From assembly GCA_030144725.1 (NCBI GenBank), contig JASKMD010000028.1:655652-719651 (forward strand): a DNA stretch of 64,000 bases. Reading direction: 5' to 3'. The stretch comes from Haematococcus lacustris (taxonomy: Eukaryota > Chlorophyta > Chlorophyceae > Chlamydomonadales > Haematococcaceae). Both the position numbers and the translations under genes were made by a program. Under the pieces are notes generated by a model. That model saw nothing but the letters and a program-made list of their open reading frames with translations. It was not told the origin of the DNA and searched no databases. Of this stretch, positions 8,326 to 21,179 are shown piece by piece (the stretch's first letter is position 1; each line of letters starts with the position of its first letter).

Positions 8326-11300
8326 TCAGGGGTCGGGCAGTGGTGTGCAGCAGCCCCAGCTGCCCTCAGCCCGCCTGCTCACCTGCATGACCTCCACTGG
8401 CTCCGGCACGCCCTTCAGGGGCACCAGGCCCTGGGACACAGCGGTCAGGCGCGGCAGCAGCTGCTCCCCCTCACTGCCCAGCTCTGGTGTGCTGCCCAGC
8501 ACTGCCCGGCTAGGCAGGCCATCAGTTGCGAGCGCGCTGTTGCCTGCCCAGTGCGCCCACACTGCTGCGCTGCACAGCACCTGACCACTGCCGGCTCTGC
8601 TGGCGATGCGGGCGGCGCGGTTCATCACGCGGCCACGGAATGCCATCACACCCGTCACAGGATGCAGTGAGGTGCGCACGGCACCCACATCCGCACCAAC
8701 CTGCAGCACCACACACACGTTGCAGTGTAACGCACAGTGTGGCAGATTCCTATACCATGAAGCCATCACGGTGTGCCTGGGTGATGCCCACGGTGGGTGA
8801 TGTGGTGTGTCGGTTGGTTAACCAGCCATGATCTCATATAGTTGATGTTCCAGGACGTCTGATGCAAGCATTAGCTTAGTTGCTTTGATACAATACTCAC
8901 TGTCTTGATATACATCAGACGTACACCCAGGCAACCAGCAGTGAGGCAGGCAATTGCAGCCCACCTTGATGCGCAGGCCACGGTACACCAGCGTCTGGCG
9001 AGCCTCCCCGTTGCTGCCCATCTCTGCCGTGATGAGTGACTCAGCCAGGGGGTGCGCCAGCAGCCTGTCTGACCAGGGCAGCTGCTTTAGGTGCTCCTGG
9101 CAGATGCATGCCCAGCGCAGCGCAGAGACAGGGCAGGCAAAGGCGGCCAGCACAAAGCCATCCACATGCTCCACCTGCAGCAGCAGCCACAGGCAGCACA
9201 GCCCTCATGCTGTTGGCCAACACAGCCCCTCAGCAACAGCTGGCAAGCAGGCAGGCAGCAACAGGGCTGGCGAGGTCCCTCCTGCTGCTGACCCACCAGG
9301 TATCCATTCCAGGCCATGAGCTGCTGCTTGATGAGCGCAGAGAACAGGGCCAGGGCGCTGGCAGCCTCCTGGGGGTCCCAGGCCAGCAGCTCAGCCAGGC
9401 CCACCACGTATAGGAAGCACACGCACGCGCTGCCATAGGGGGCGGACAGGGCGCCAGGCACCTGAGGGGCGCAGCAGGCCAGCACACTGATGAGGCCGCC
9501 GCAGTCCTCTGGGTCATGATGTGGAGAGCAATAGGCCAGCTGCTACTCTGGGAGTGCACAGTAAAGCAGGTTGGCGGGTTGGGGCCCAGCCAGGCCTGGA
9601 TTGAGTAGCCATCCTAGAGCACCACAGAGGTCAGGTGAGCGGGCAGGCAGGCAAGGGGTGCAACCAGTCTGAGGCCCTGCAGCGCCAGCCCCAGCCTCCC
9701 CTCCCGCCTCACCGTCTGCCTGACAGCGCGTGGGGCCCCCAGCAGCACCAGGCGTGGCGCCAGCCCCGCGGGCAGCACGCTGTACAGGCTGTGCACCTGC
9801 TGGCCAGGCTTGCTGTGCAGCGCCTCCGCTGCCTCCGGGCTCATGCAGTGCTCAGCTGCCACAAGGGCCAGGGAGCTGCGCCGTACAGCACCCCTGCTGG
9901 GCAGCTCTGGCCGCTGGGGCAGGGCCTGCCTTAGAGGCTGAGGGAGGGCACCTGCTGCGATACTGCTTGATGGACACTCTGCCACCTGTTGCCGCCAATC
10001 TCGCAAGCTGCCCATGATTGCATCTGAAGAACCTAATTGTGTCCAATGGTCAGTAGGAGGGGTGTCATTCTGGTTTCCTGGTGTTGTCGTGAACATGCCA
10101 TCAGTTGCAGTTGTCCTAGCAACAGCCGCACTGCCGACCTTGAGCACATACTCCCCCATGTGCCACATCAACAAGGGGGGAGCTTTGGGGTGCTGGCTGC
10201 CAGCCCCACCCCTGACTGCCCCAGCCTGCCTATCCTTTGCCCTTTGCACAGGGACAGGGATGGCATTCCCTGGTTTGGATGGCCTGGGCGTGGAGTTGGT
10301 GGATGAGCCACCAGCCATCTCACAGTCAACACTGACAGCCAGCGTCCCAGGATTAGTGATACGAGCTGCTGCTGACGCTTGGCTGGCGACACTGTACAGC
10401 ACACTGCTGTTGCCACAGTCACTGCACCCTGTGGTGGTCCTGCTGCCGCGCTGTACGTCCAAGGAACGATGAGGGAGGTGCTGGACGTCCACATATCCCA
10501 CTGCATCAACCTCTGTGCCATGAACCACCCCAGCCCTGCCACCCTTGACAGAGATGGAGCTCGCTCTAGGAATGGGAAAGGCCAGGGACACTGCATCACG
10601 CAGCTGTTGCTGGGGCAGGGCGGCAAAGCAGGCCTGGCTCAGCAGGATCTGGGCGCCCTGGGCTGCATCGCACACGGCCCGGGCCAGGGCCTGGGGTGCG
10701 CCGCTGTACTGCATGCGGGCAGAGGAGGTGTTGTAGCTCACGTCCTGGGCGCTGGCCACGCCAGTGTGCACCCCACACCTGATGCGCAGCCCGCTGAACA
10801 CCAGGCAGTGGCTGGGCTCCTGGCTAGTGATGGTCCGATGCTGCTGCTGCTGCCCCTCAATGTAAATGAGCTCAGCAACAGGTGACAGAGAGATTTTCAT
10901 AGCCTGTTGCAGGGCTGTGATCAATGTGGTGGGTGCAGCTGTGGGGCACAGAATGCCAGATTTGGGGTTGCGACTGATGCTGGAGCGGCTTGACAGCCGG
11001 TCTGAGTCCACCGGGCCTGGCATGGTCTCCATGGCCAGCTCCAGGCTGGTCACTGGGGTATGTGGCCGACTGCTGCTCCTGCTGGCCATGCTGCCCGCCT
11101 CACCTAGAGCTACCACAGCTTGGCTGGACGTAGTTGTGTCTGCCGCAGAATAGGCCGTGCCCAGGTCTTGTGTCAAAGCCCCTGATCGGGCCAGCCAGTC
11201 TTCAGGGGTGTACAGAAGGGGCGGTGGCTCCTGGGCCAGCTTCTGGGGCTGCCTCATCCAGGGGTGGAACAGAAGGGACGCGATAGCCTTGCCAGCAGTG

Positions 11301-14300
11301 ATGGTGGCGACATCCATGGCCTGTGCTGCGGCGGCTGTCATGGAGTCGCGGGGCTGGGATGAGCCGAGGAAGGCAGAAGGAAGGTGGGCAGGCTTCGAGC
11401 CCTGTGCTCCAGCCTCCAGACCATCACTGGAAGGAGCAGGCACCAACAGGCCCAACAGGTCAGACAGGTCCAACAAGTGAATATCAGCTTGATGTGAAGC
11501 CAACAGGCAGGCAGGCGGGAAGGCATTAGACAACACAACAGCAGGGGGGCCATCTGTCTCTGCATGAGTGTATCTACAACAATGGCGAAGAAGATGAGAT
11601 GTTTGAACACTGTGGGGTGCACACCACATCAGGATCCTGAGCTGGTCACGTTGTTTGTTCAAATAGCATGCATGGCGACAAGTCGCCGTTCAGTGCCTTG
11701 TTTGTGTTCACATCCCAGATACCACATGGCGAGCTACTAGCCAGATTGCCATGCATAACAGGCAAGCCATGATGTGTGGCATGTGTGACAACTCAAATCC
11801 TAGTGAGGGACCTGTGAGACCAACAATGCAGGGCATGTTCTTGCGCACACATCAATGAACGTGATCTCTGCCAATACCTGAATAACGGTTGCTGTGCATC
11901 TGGATCGCTGCTGGACTGGGGCGCGGGCAGCTTGGGAAGTAGTGGTGGACCCAAGACCTAGAAACAACCAAACACACAACCTAGTTTTTTAAAAAGATAC
12001 CCTGCCAGCACCTTGGCCCTCAACCTTGAGCCTTCATTGCAGTCAAACACACTAATTGTGAACCACTACAAAACAGTGTTCTATCTGTGTGGAGTTCCCA
12101 TCGCATGGCATGCTCATGGCCTATACATGGCATATACATGGTCACGGTCGCCTACCACCTACAGCATTGCCTGACCCCTGTGACAGGGCTACACCGTAGA
12201 GTTGGCATGACAAAACATGCACTGATTGAAAGCTGATAGCAAAAGCAAAGCAAAGCAGCCTCCCCTGGTGCCAATGCTCGCTACGCCAAAGAATCCTGCC
12301 AGCATGCAAGAGAGAGGGTGAAGCTGTGGCTTAGTGGATTGCAAAATGCAAGTGTGATGAGCAGCAGAGAGTTGTGAGTGCAGGTTACATGAGTGGGGCG
12401 TCACAGCTGTCTTGACTGACCTGAACAATCTTGTTGAAGTGAGGGCTCAGGCTGACCGTGACAAGGTGGCAACAGGGCACGCCTGAGCAGTGCAGCAGCT
12501 CCTGGGGCCAGGTGGCGTGCAGCAGCGCATCCTGCAGCCTGCAGCACACACCAGGGGCAGCAGCAGCGGAGGATGTCAGGGGCTCTGGCTAGGCGCTGTG
12601 ACCTGCCCTGCTGCATGGGGCTGCTGTCATGCAGCCCTGGACCCTCACTTGAGGCAGAACAGCACCGCGTCCAGGGGTGAGTGGAAGGCGCACAGGAAGG
12701 CGTCCCCCTCAGTGGCGCTCTCACTGCAGCAGCATGGCAGGAGCCTTCTAAGTCAATGTGCAAGCTTGCTCCATACACTTCATAGCTGTGCAAGCAGGGA
12801 TGTCTCCCACTGCTGCCCAGGTCACACTGCTCCAGGCCAATCACACTCCCACTACAGGCCTGTGTGGCATCTTGACTGCCTGCCCTGCCACCACAGGGCC
12901 AGTACGGCACAGCTCCCGCTCCACCATGCACATCTAGGCCATGCGGGCTGCAAAGGCGGGCCCATGGCTTGCAGCAACACGGTCACACTCTTGCTCTCTG
13001 CCGGGCTTCCTGCCTCCTGCCCACTCACTAGCCCTGGTGTGCTGCCAGCAGGTCGCGGATGATGCGCTCTGCTATGCGCATGCAGGCGTCCATGACCTCA
13101 ACAGGCAGGCTCTCATACAAGGTGGTGGAGTCCTGCAGGTTGATGCAGCCAAGCAGTCAGGTCACTTAGGGCGCCATACACTTCATAAACTGCAGGTGAG
13201 AGTAGAGCAATACCCTAACACGGCCTTTTCAATAGAATTAAGGGCCTCCTCATTAAGATCGACTCACTACTAGAGCTACTACGACAGCTACTATGGGTTA
13301 GGCTGAGGCTTAGGGTAACCCTAACCTTAAACCAACGGCTGCCACACAGCCACCACCACGGCATGTGGCCATTCAAGCTGCCTCACACAACACCACCTGC
13401 AGCTGCACCCATGCCTCCATTGACCGCACCTGGACATCCGTGAGGACCAGGGTGGTGTCTGGTCCAGCCCCTGGTGGCAGCAGCTTGCCCAGGGCGGAGC
13501 GGTGATTGCGCCGCAACCACACCACTCGCTGCCATGCCAGCAGCCCCAGGCCCAGCAGCAGGAGAAGGCCCGCGACGAGGCACACTGCTATGATGGTCAC
13601 CCTGTCCCTGCTGATGCCTGGTGACTGGGCTTGAGGCAGAGGTGAAGGAGGGGCGAAGACAGAAGCTACTCGGCCCAACAGGTACCAGTACTGTTGCCTC
13701 AACTCCTGCAAGGCGCACACCACGATGAGTCATGGAGTTGATGCTGCTGCTAGCCTGTGTTGCCGCACCTGCCAGTCTCAGTTCATCAGCAGGTCAGTGT
13801 GAGTTCAGTGGCTGGGGCGTCTTTGACCCCATATACATGGAGCTCAAGACCACGTCTGGCAGCACCCGGCTGCTGGTGTGCTGGTGTGTATGGTGGACTG
13901 AGACTATAGGGTCTGTAGACTGTGCCCTCGCGTGTTGCAAGTGTCAGTGGCTCATGATTGGTATTCATTGAGCTTACCCAGACCAGCCATAATACCACTC
14001 TTTGCATGTGGATCCTATGACGCTCCCTTTGCGGGCGCACATGCTGCCCGCTGAAGTTATTGCTGGGATGCCAAGTGGTGCTAAGCTTGCTCGAGTCTGT
14101 AGCGATCGGCGACTTGTGGAGTTTACCCGGGCCAGCTAAATACCGCCCCTAATGTGTGAGTTCTGTGACTCTCCCGTTTGATGAGGAAGGTGCTGAGTGG
14201 GTGCTGAACTTTCTCGAGTCTGTGCAAAATGGCGGCTTGTGGTGGATGACGCAGCACTAAACTGCGTGCAGCACCTCAGCCATACAGCATGATGGAAACT

Positions 14301-16541
14301 GTGCAGTATGCTGCAGCATTGTGCACCCTGCGTCCAACACACCAAGGGGTCAGCCGTGGTGAGCAGCTGCACCGCATCCTTCTCAAGCTGCAGGAAGTTC
14401 TCCTCAGTTGCCTGCAGCACATCATGTGCATCAACCCAGCTGCAAGGGCTGCAACCACATCTGCGAGCCAGTCACCACCCCGACTGAGCTTGTATCTACA
14501 GCTGTCAGCCGGTCTGCTGCAATGCCTCTAGCCGCACACACAGCCATTTCGTCCACTCGCCCCTGCCCTCACTTTCAGGGTGTTGGTGAGGTTGCCCTTG
14601 GCTGTGGAGGCTGCTAGATAGGCCGCCTCGAGCAGTTGGCGGTAGTTCTTGTCTTCGCTGTGCTTCAGGCTATAGGCCAGGCGGGTGTCCAGGGCAAGGT
14701 TTGGGCTGGACATGGCGGCACGCAGGGCGAACAGGTACTGCAGGGTGCTGCTGGCATCAAAGCCCGCAGCGGTCCAGCGGTCGATGTCTGCAGCAGTGCG
14801 TGCACAGGGTGTCATCATCAACACATGACGTGTGCCTGTCGCCCTTGCCTTGACAAGCATACTCACAGTCTCCTGCCCTGTTATGCAGTCCTGGCCGGCA
14901 ATGCAGCAGTATGTTGTATGTGTGTGTGCATAGCGCAATGAAACAAGTGTGTGCTACCATGTGGGTGCTGACACCAGTGGCGGTGGAAAGGTGCAGCACC
15001 AGGAACGCAGCCAGCATGGACATGCGGGGTTTGGGCAAGAGTAGGGAGTAGTCCCTAAGTCATCCCTAGGCGGCCGGCTACCCCAGGGCTGCCGACCGCT
15101 GATCCAGCCCCAGGCCCTCCTCCCCCTCCTCCCCGTGCGCCCCAGCCAACCGTGTGGCAGTACTTTTGCAGGCATCCCTGCCTCTCACGACAAGTTGTGG
15201 GGTGTAGGACACCACCCACTGGCTGGGTCCAAGTGCTGCTGCCGAAAGGGATCCACAGCCCCCACAGGGTTCAGCACGTCCTCCCAGCTGTTTCGGGGGC
15301 TGCAGGCAGGGCAAGAGGGTGCAGTCATCGCCACCACCGATTGTGGACCCAATGGGGATGTAACACAGAGATTGAAGCAGAGACGGGTATACCAGGGCTG
15401 CGTGTGCTGCTCTGGTCAACACTCTGTGTAGTGTCCCTGATGAGTCGGACTCAGTCTATAGGTGTTGTCAGGGACTCTGTCCTGGACTGGTTCACTGCTG
15501 CCTGGACTCACTGACCTTGTAAGATAGGCAAAGAAGTTGAGGGTGGCCAGCTGCACCTCAGGCGGGGAGGAGGCAGCCACGCCGGCTGTCCAACCACCAA
15601 AGGCAGCGAAGGGAGCAGTGTTGACCCAGGCGCCTGGCAGTGTACGTGTGACCTGCAACTCATGGCACAGGAGGGTGGCTGCAGACCTCCAGTCCTGACG
15701 ACAAACAGAGGCCAAGGTGTTGACATTCACAGGCATGGGTGCTGCAACTGTGAGTAGGGACAAACACAGACAGTCACACACACAGTCACACACTCACACC
15801 CATACACACCCTATCCCACAGCACATGGCCTGCCACAAGCAAGCACAGCAAAACACAGAGCACAACATGTGCAGAAGACACGCCCCCACCACAGGCACAG
15901 TGGTGCTCAGCACCACAGCAACTCTTTACGTAAGCAAGGGCACATAATGAGTATGTGGATAGGGACAGAAGCACCTAGGGACGTGTACTGATTGTGATCA
16001 GGGACAGAGACACCTGCCTCCCACCGGCACAGTGGTGTGAAGCACCATAGGGATTCTTACGTTGGGCGCTACGCGTGTGGTGCGGTAGGGTTGGGCCATG
16101 GGGCACAGGGCTGGGGTGCAGTTGACCAGCTTGAGGGTGGTGCGGTCCAGGATCTGGGTGGAGCCGGGCAGGGGTGCGATGCCCAACATGCCAGGCCGGC
16201 TGATGTTGGAGCTGCGGGTAGCTCTGAACACGCCACCCCTGCAACATGCCAGTACTGTTTGTGTCGGAGACAACTCATCAGGTCAGAGCCCTGATAAAAA
16301 GATAGCTGGGAGACATGGGGTATCATCTTGTGGCACAGGTGCAGTACACACTCAGGGCAATCAGGCATGTCAACAGGCTGGTCTGTGGGTGGTGGAATTG
16401 CGCATGTGAGTCGGTAAGCAGAGCAGGCTGGCATACGAGTTCTGATCAGAGGCCCTATACACACCATCGCCACCATGCCGCAAATTCCTCACCATCGCCA
16501 GAAGCAGCATCAATGGCAGCAGCAGCATTGGCAGCAGCAGC

Positions 16542-16591
<50 letters not shown>

Positions 16592-18707
16592 GGCTCTGAT
16601 AAGTCACACAGTTCATCAGGCATGAGGCACTGCCCCATCCACCTGCAACCAGTCACCAGCACACTGGCCCCCTAGCCTCCAGGGCCTCCATTGCCTGCTT
16701 TCCATTATTACACTGATTGCCTTACCAGCACCTAGGCCCTCAACCTTGAGCCTTCATTGCAGTCGCACACACTAATTGTGAACCACTACAAAACAGTGTT
16801 TTGTCTGTGTGGAGTTCCCATCGCATGGCAATTCGATTCAATCGGATGCGGCTCTTGCTCCGCGGCACTGGGCCGCTTCCTCGGAGGCATTGCGCCACTA
16901 GGCGCATATCTACTAACACCTGCTGATACCTACTACTTATACCCAGGAGGCTCTCCCAAAGGGCACTCCCAGAGGGCACTCCCAAAGGGCACTCCCAAAG
17001 GGCACTTCCAAAGGCCTTACCAGTCAAAAGTCATCAAGCAGCTGCCGGCTTGGAAGACAGGGTGGGAATCCGCACAGGTAAGGTCCCTGGGCATGTAGGG
17101 CTGCAGGTCCAGCAGCAGCTGGAGCACAGCTCGCATGGCTTCAGTGTTGCCCATCTGCAAAGGCATGAAAACCAGCTGGTGACATTGAGCATAACACTGT
17201 TGCACCTACCTCGCAACTCAAGAGGCAGAACAAGAGGCTGGACTTGCATGTCCAGGTATCAGACTGTCTCGTGCCGCAAGTGCTGGCTTAGCAAAACCCT
17301 TCTTGCACAGCAGTGGGCATCAGGATGCTGAAGTACCTAACAACTGCTGTAACTAAACGCTGTACACCTTGCCCACCTCGCAATCCAAAGATTGTGCTGC
17401 ATCCCACACCACCAGGCGCCTGGCTTCCCTGCTGCAACCAGGCAACACATTTGCACTCACCAGGGGGCGCATGAGGCTGCCATCAGAGTCAGGGTCAAAC
17501 CAGAAGCCGCTCTGGGTGCCATTGTTCTGAACGTAGGAGGCGGCTATGCCGGCGACATAGAAGCTGATCTTGCACTCTGCAGACATAAATGCAAAATCCT
17601 GCTGAGAGTTGTCCTCTGGCAGCATGAAAGCTGTTGTTAGACTGCACCGGCTGCTCTCTGCTAGCTAAGTGCATACTTGCTCAGTCTAACATGACAGCAA
17701 GCAGTGCGGCTGCCTCACGCGGCATCATGTCCAGGCAGGCCCCAAACAGGTCAGGCCTGCCGTCCCCGTCAGTGTCGGTGCCGTTCATGAGGCGGGCCAT
17801 GTCCAGCAGGTCAGACCAGGTCTGGGGCACGTCCAGCTGGTAACGCTGGAACAGGTCAAGCCTGCAGGCCAACACGCAGGAGGCAGCAGCCTCGTGTCAT
17901 GCTGCGTCTGTGATGGCGAGCACATCCTTCTGCTGCTGAAGCATTGTTGGTCTTCATTCCCCATGTGTTATGGCATGGCTTGCAGGGTGGCTCACACAGA
18001 GCTGCTGGGCTGCAGGCTGCTACTCGCTGAGCTTGCCTGTAGTAGAGCAGGAAGTTGTCACCATCCATGGGCAGGCCAATGATCTTCTTGTTGTAGACGC
18101 CTGACACCAGGCGGTAGAAGGGCAGGAAGTCGTTGTAGTGCATCATGGACTCAGGCACCTGGCGGATGAGGGGGCCCAGGTCCGCAAAGCCCTCGTACAG
18201 CGCCACCGTGCCTGCAAGACGCGGCCAGACCACTCTCCTCATTCACAGTCAAGGGCGGGAGCTAAGCAAAACAAGTGATGCTGCACAAGTGGGGACTCAG
18301 CTGGTGTGCTCCCCCTGAACCCTATGGTGGATGCCCAGCCGTAGATACAAGAAGAAAAGAAAGAAAAAGAAAAAGGAGAAGAAGAAGACTTCGGCGTGTA
18401 CAACAGCGTGCATCAAGGGAGGAGCTTCTGCCGGGGTCGCGGCCTGCTCCCACCACCTATCTGTGAGTACACACCTGTCTAGCTGTCGTACCAGTACCAA
18501 AGACACGTGGTCACCTGTGATTTCAGGTGCTAAGATCCAGCCATCCCGGAGAGGGCTGCTTTGCAGCTCCAAGATGACCTCGGGCCCTGCGGAGGAGAAG
18601 GGGACGCCTTCCAAGACAACAGGTATGCCTGTCAAGGCCTGGTACTCTGTAGCCCGCTGCTGCCAGACGGGGAAGCTCTTTAATGTCGGCGCCAGCACAC
18701 GGATAGG
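8326..18707 (-). CDS. Receptor-type class III adenylate/guanylate cyclase with solute-binding ectodomain (multi-exon)
   Basis: Exons read on the minus strand: 18707-18475, 18211-18037, 17861-17719, 17576-17461, 17154-17021, 16238-16061, 15694-15516, 15299-15189, 14787-14573, 14411-14343, 13705-13430, 13132-13029, 12723-12649, 12538-12421, about 11,640-9713, 9461-9297, 9174-8965, 8700-8383. Joins from 18211 to 15189 and from 14787 to 12421 agree in phase. Short exons are unresolved at 18475/18211 and 15189/14787. The ectodomain resembles family 1 extracellular solute-binding proteins (GLPMDGDNFLLYYR, LDVPQTWSDLL, GIAPLPGSTQILDR, NSWEDVLNPVGAVDPFR). A membrane span (VTIIAVCLVAGLLLLLGLGL) precedes TLVLTDVQ, the start of cyclase domain 1 (ESATEGDAF, LRIRCGVHTG, QYSG). 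Domain 2 has VDGFVLAAF, GLRIKVGADVG and RGRVMNRAARIAS. Reading past the last donor gives a stop at 8326. One intron starts GC (18036). The substrate (ATP or GTP) is not assigned. Confidence 0.9.
12001..12240 (-). mobile_element. Fanzor-associated flanking repeat, copy 2 (empty site for the LINE)
   Basis: Outer and inner parts are joined without the LINE at CTATACAT (12,121-12,128). It lies in the cyclase intron between 12,421 and about 11,640 and stops before any Fanzor-like coding; sequence after 12,240 is unrelated. Confidence 0.8.
13297..13333. repeat. Telomere-like interstitial repeat
   Basis: Contains 'gcttagggtaaccctaacc', a head-to-head junction of TTAGGG-like and CCCTAA-like units, inside a cyclase intron. 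Confidence 0.55.
16542..16590. repeat. CAG trinucleotide microsatellite
   Basis: About sixteen uninterrupted CAG units lie in the cyclase intron between the exons ending at 17021 and starting at 16238. Confidence 0.9.
16727..16835 (-). mobile_element. Fanzor-associated flanking repeat, copy 3 (outer part only)
   Basis: Begins 'agcacctaggccctcaacc' and matches 5078-5180, then breaks off after 'cccatcgcatggca'. It sits in a cyclase intron. Confidence 0.75.
16951..17010. repeat. Short tandem repeat of CTCCCAAAGGGCA units
   Basis: Four to five imperfect 12-13-bp units (tcccaaagggcac) sit just inside the intron next to the donor at 17020. Confidence 0.75.
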
Positions 18708-19003
18708 CTGTAAGCAACAGGATAATGACATCAGTTAGATAGCCAGGCCTTTCATACAGGTGTTAGCACAAGGGCAAGGCATGGAGATTTAGACGACAAG
18801 AAGGTAGGCAACATAACAACTGGAAGATTCGTGCTGCGTGGATGGTCCGAGTCCAGACCCTCAGCAATACAGGACAGTCACAGCTGCTGCACGTATGTAG
18901 ATGTTGTTGTGTTCTTAGATGCAGGTGGCCTGAAACCGCTCGCTGATGCAAGTATATTGCAGTGTGTCCAGTTGAAAATCTAGCATTGCAAGGCACAAGG
19001 ATG

Positions 19004-19387
19004 TCACCGGCTGGGTCGTGCAACAGGCTCGATAACTGAGTTTTTCGGGTGTGCACACCGCACCCGGATTAGCGTGGTCATATTCGCTCTGAAGCAGGTT
19101 CTACCGACTGAGAGCAGTTCTGCCACGATGTGTTGCTGCTGGCTGCTTGCGTTCATTGGCATGTTCAAGAGCTGCTGGGCGAACATGGCCAAGCAGGCCT
19201 GCAGCACCACGCTGTCGCCAATGTCATCGCTGCGGCGCTCCGAGAGCGCGAAATGGAGGAAACCGCCTAAGTACATGAGCAGTACTGCAAGTGCACCCCT
19301 AGGCAACATACAGCCTGCGGCACCAGCGAAGTGGTCCGTTACGATGTTGATCAACATTGCATGGCCCTTTCCTGCTTCAGTTTGCAT
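19004..19387 (-). CDS. Possible 5' exon of the cyclase gene
   Basis: A minus-strand frame upstream of the first recognised cyclase exon holds a hydrophobic segment (ALAVLLMYLGGFLHFAL) that could be a signal anchor, followed by SDDIGDSVVLQACLAMFAQQLL. A GTGCGG donor lies near the end. Position and a membrane-targeting segment fit the missing N terminus of a receptor-type cyclase, but I cannot prove the junction to 18707, and it could be a chance frame or another gene. Confidence 0.3.
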   Translation of the reverse strand: MQTEAGKGHAMLINIVTDHFAGAAGCMLPRGALAVLLMYLGGFLHFALSERRSDDIGDSVVLQACLAMFAQQLLNMPMNASSQQQHIVAELLSVGRTCFRANMTTLIRVRCAHPKNSVIEPVARPSR

Positions 19388-19417
19388 GCGTCTGTTTATT
19401 CGTACAAAACATGCTTA

Positions 19418-20341
19418 CCGTACTCTCCCTTTTGATTCGCGTCCGCGAATCGTTTTTTTGGCCTCGCGAAGTCGCGAACGAGTAAACAATGTGATTTTTT
19501 ACCGAATCGCGAAGTGGTCAAATAATTATCTGAGTTGCGTAGAAGATGCTGCGATGGACCGTTTTGTGGTCCGTGGCATCTGTGCCGGCGACGCAGCCGA
19601 AAATCTGGTACGCCAGGCGATGAAATGCTCCATCAAAGGGCTTTCTAAATATAACCCTAACCCTCACAATAACCCTAAACCAAATTAACAAGCCTAAGCC
19701 AGCACCAATAGCACAAGCCATGCCCACTCCCACACGCAAGTAGGCACGGTTGGTGTGCTTCACTAGCAGCAGCGCCAACAACAGTAGCGCCAACACTAGC
19801 AGCGCCATCAATAGCAGCGGCGACGACGATAGCGGTGCCAGCAGCGAGGGGTGAGTAGTTAGCAACTTATCAGCCGGGGTGGCTGGCAGCATGAGGGCAG
19901 CTGTTGGGGAGGTCGGCCAGGCTGGGGCAGCAGCGAGGGAGGCTGGCCCCACCAAGTCAACCTACGGCATGGGTGGGCTACGGCATGGGTGACTGCTTGG
20001 GCACACATTAAGTGTTCAGAGGAGATTGAAGAGGTATGGCACAGGAGCATAGAGACCATATATGCACGGGGGAGGTTTAGTGCCCTATCTAGTGCAATGT
20101 CCAGGTGGTAACTTTGACTTGGTGACCGGGTGGCTGTGCAAGCAGTGTGTGAATCACGGAGGATTGACATGTTATACGAGGAATAGTTGTCTAGATTATT
20201 TATAAGCACACCCACACCCGCAAAACTGTGTTTTGCTGCACTTTTTGCATCGGGAAAGAGGTAAACAATCTTTTTTGGGGGTCGGGAAAGAGTATTTAAT
20301 TTTATTTTCCGGGGCCTCGCGAATCAAAAGGGAGAGTACGG
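19418..20341. mobile_element. 924-bp MITE-like element, TA-flanked, CCGTACT termini
   Basis: The left end CCGTACTCTCCCTTTTGATT continues to CGCG and is matched as an exact inverted repeat at the right end (20,318-20,341). TA flanks both sides (19,416-19,417 and 20,342-20,343), as expected for Tc1/mariner-type insertion. Both subterminal regions carry gtaaacaat in opposite orientation. No transposase motif is seen inside; a telomere-like block is at 19,650-19,682. Confidence 0.88.
19650..19682. repeat. Telomere-like interstitial repeat inside the 924-bp MITE
   Basis: Reads 'ataaccctaaccctcacaat' followed by 'aaccctaaacc', degenerate CCCTAA units. Confidence 0.6.
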
Positions 20342-20756
20342 TAGCAGAAGGACTTGTGCTGAAGATGCTATTAGTGATAGGCACTCAAACTGAACACCAC
20401 TTTATACCAGCTGTGTTCTCATTACTTTTTACCGTTGGGCCGTTAGGCCGTAGACCAGGTTCATGGTCCCAAGGCCACAGGGCCTTACGGGCTCTTGGGC
20501 CTTCACACAATGTGAAAGGAGTGCATTGGGCGCTGCTGGCATGTTGACCACCGGGTAGGGTGTGGGTGCCTGGCCCTAAGGCCACAAGGCCTAGCAGATC
20601 TGCTGGGGTTTCCCACCAAGTTGAATGGGTGCATTTACTGGATTCGCTGGATGATGAGCAAGCAGCCTATAGCTGATGGCCTTATGCCTGCTTCAGAGAG
20701 CAGCAGTGTGCGTTACAGCAGCCACCATCCGCTATTTAGCATGGGGACTGGTCGCG

Positions 20757-20880
20757 TGTTCAGCGGCTTGTACGCCTTGGTGCCTGGGCGGCACAGAGCC
20801 TTCAGGCCAGGCCACCAGCACAGCTCCAGGGGGCACCGCCTACTCTCCCCAATGCGCTGCAGGCCCAATCCCTGCCCAGC
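20757..20880 (-). pseudogene. Fanzor/TnpB-like C-terminal fragment
   Basis: The minus strand encodes LQRIGESRRCPLELCWWPG and a diverged continuation aligning with the 21,331-21,696 copy. The RuvC-III aspartate region is not preserved. Decayed remnant. Confidence 0.55.
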
Positions 20881-20956
20881 CACCTGCCAGGCGGCTAGCG
20901 TGGGTTGCCCTTGCCCTTGCCAGCCTTGCTGAGGCTCAACAGACTGTGAGGCTGTT

Positions 20957-21010
20957 GGTACCGTTGGGAGGGTAGCAAGGGCACGCCCCGAGGCTACTCT
21001 CCTCCCGTAA
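20957..21010. repeat. Dispersed repeat, copy A
   Basis: The block 'gggagggtagcaagggca' and 'ctactctcct' recurs at 37,815-37,862 with few changes. No coding explains it. Confidence 0.7.
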
Positions 21011-21179
21011 TGCACTCCTGACGGCGAGGGCGTAGTCTTTTTATCTCTTTAAGCAGTTGGCTTGGCAGCCCCTCGTCCCTCACTAGGGTCCCCACCCTGA
21101 GTCAGACCACTAGGGATCACTAGGGACCACTAGCGGGACCACTCAGAATGGTGTTAAGGAGCTGTGTGGAGTTATGTTC

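Noticed and set aside
18297..18470. Hydrophobic phenylalanine-rich or lysine-rich frame extensions
   Set aside because: They come from the 'aagaaaagaaagaaaaag' A/G tract in an intron beyond the donor at 18,474.
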